From JBBPYR01 sp038199755 (lineage in GTDB: Bacteria > Chloroflexota > Ktedonobacteria > Ktedonobacterales > Ktedonobacteraceae): 7,686 nt of DNA. The stretch is taken from contig JBBPYR010000223.1 in the NCBI GenBank assembly GCA_038199755.1, positions 1 through 7,686 of the forward strand, in the 5' to 3' direction. Of the stretch, positions 6,668 to 7,686 are shown piece by piece. Both the position numbers and the translations under genes were made by a program. The first letter of the stretch is position 1. Each line of letters starts with the position of its first letter. The notes under the pieces are model-generated. The model saw nothing but the letters and a program-made list of their open reading frames with translations, did not search any database and was not told where the DNA came from.

Positions 6668-7686
6668 ATGCCTCAACGGAGCGTTGTCGAGGCGCCCAAC
6701 CCCTTTCGTGAGGGGCTACGCATCAAACAGAGTCCAGAACCGTGTGTCATGGTCATCTTCGGCGCAAGTGGCGACCTGACACACCGCAAGCTCCTTCCCG
6801 CCCTCTACAATTTGGCGTTGGAGCATCCACTACCCGCAGGGTTCTCTGTCGTAGGGTTCGCACGTCGCCCTTACAACGATGAAGTGTTTCGCCAACAAGC
6901 CCTCGACTCTATAAATCAATACTCTCGCCAAAAGCCGGTCAACCCACAGGTGTGGGAAAGCTTTGCTACTGGTATTCACTATCTACAATCAAGTTTTGAT
7001 GATGCGGCAGGCTATGATAAACTCAATGCATTGCTCAATCAACTTGACCAAGAACGTGGCACAGGCGGTAATCGCATCTTTTACCTCTCGACACCACCCA
7101 GTCAGTATCCTGAAATTATCCAGCGCCTCGGTGCTGCTGGCCTGAACCGAAACCGTAAAGGGTGGACGCGCATCATTATCGAGAAGCCGTTTGGTCATGA
7201 CTTAGCTTCGGCACATGAGCTGAACCGTCAAGTGGGCAAGGTATTTAGAGAAGAGCAAATTTACCGTATTGACCACTATCTCGGAAAGGAAACTGTTCAG
7301 AACATTCTCGTATTCCGCCTTGCTAACGGTATTTTCGAGCCGGTTTGGAACCGTCGCTACGTCGATCATGTACAGATCACCGTTGCCGAAAACATCGGAC
7401 TCGAAGGGCGCGGTGGCTACTACGAAGAGTCAGGGGCCATCCGCGATATGGTACAAAACCATATGCTCCAATTGCTCACTCTGGTCGCTATGGAGCCGCC
7501 CATCACCTTCGGTGCTGACGCAGTACGTGATGAGAAGGTAAAAGTGCTGCACGCAATGCAACCATTGATCGGCAAAGAGGTACTGACCAATACGATTCGC
7601 GCACAATATGGCTCTGGTTGGGTTGGTGGAAAACAAGTCCCTGCCTACCTGGAAGAAAATGGCGTCTCGCCCACCTCCACCACAGA
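6668..7686 (+). CDS. zwf: Glucose-6-phosphate dehydrogenase, N-terminal two thirds
   Basis: Oxidises glucose 6-phosphate to 6-phosphogluconolactone with reduction of NADP+, the first step of the oxidative pentose phosphate branch. It is open for 339 codons to the window edge with no stop; family members are about 490-515 residues. The nucleotide-binding motif is GASGDLTHRK (32-41), and FARR (64-67) lies where the adenosine 2'-phosphate is usually bound, favouring NADP+. EKPFG (172-176), the substrate and active-site motif RIDHYLGKE (200-208, with Asp202 and His203), and GAIRDMVQNH (256-265) follow. The latter ends in His265, equivalent to the catalytic His240 of Leuconostoc mesenteroides. GAGGAG at 6654-6659 lies eight bases before ATG 6668. 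It is on the same strand as tkt-tal, 200 bases downstream, completing the link between the two pathway branches. The motif set leaves little doubt. Confidence 0.96.
   Translation, partial: MPQRSVVEAPNPFREGLRIKQSPEPCVMVIFGASGDLTHRKLLPALYNLALEHPLPAGFSVVGFARRPYNDEVFRQQALDSINQYSRQKPVNPQVWESFATGIHYLQSSFDDAAGYDKLNALLNQLDQERGTGGNRIFYLSTPPSQYPEIIQRLGAAGLNRNRKGWTRIIIEKPFGHDLASAHELNRQVGKVFREEQIYRIDHYLGKETVQNILVFRLANGIFEPVWNRRYVDHVQITVAENIGLEGRGGYYEESGAIRDMVQNHMLQLLTLVAMEPPITFGADAVRDEKVKVLHAMQPLIGKEVLTNTIRAQYGSGWVGGKQVPAYLEENGVSPTSTT

Overview
The window is bacterial chromosomal DNA of moderate GC (low fifties by eye, not computed). It holds four clear plus-strand genes and the first part of a fifth, divergent gene. 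The order is: 5' end of a LapA/DUF1049-like membrane protein gene (minus strand, cut by the left edge), mutS (DNA mismatch repair ATPase), tkt (transketolase), tal (long-form transaldolase), and zwf (glucose-6-phosphate dehydrogenase, cut by the right edge). The best guess for the host is Chloroflexota, probably a Ktedonobacter-like lineage. This rests on the roughly 380-residue transaldolase type, the tkt-tal-zwf order, GTG starts with strong Shine-Dalgarno sites, and GC level. It is inference and could be wrong; the long transaldolase also occurs in Actinomycetota and Cyanobacteria.

Layout. Positions 1-143 encode the N-terminal 47 residues of the LapA-like protein, read leftwards. Positions 144-396 are a divergent intergenic region. 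It carries a convincing sigma-70-type promoter for mutS (TTGACG, 17-base spacer, TATACT) and two copies of the palindrome TTCTAGAA, one near each gene start. mutS runs 397-3180. A 100-base spacer follows with a second promoter candidate and a tandem TGTACAA repeat, then tkt (start best placed at GTG 3281) and, 19 bases after it, tal (5322-6467). A 200-base spacer follows tal. It contains a striking 61-base imperfect palindrome with 26-base arms (6476-6536) and a GC-rich stretch that can pair in two ways. zwf starts at ATG 6668 and runs off the window after 339 codons.

How the genes work together. zwf starts the oxidative pentose phosphate branch, making NADPH and 6-phosphogluconolactone. tkt and tal carry out the non-oxidative carbon shuffling back to glycolytic intermediates. 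tkt and tal are almost certainly one transcription unit; zwf may be read with them or have its own promoter. mutS is functionally unrelated and appears to be an upstream neighbour with its own promoter. No mutL is visible.

I found no undescribed multi-gene system. The coding content is ordinary housekeeping. The parts worth a second look are non-coding: the tal-zwf palindrome, the repeated palindrome between the divergent genes, and the tkt promoter repeat.
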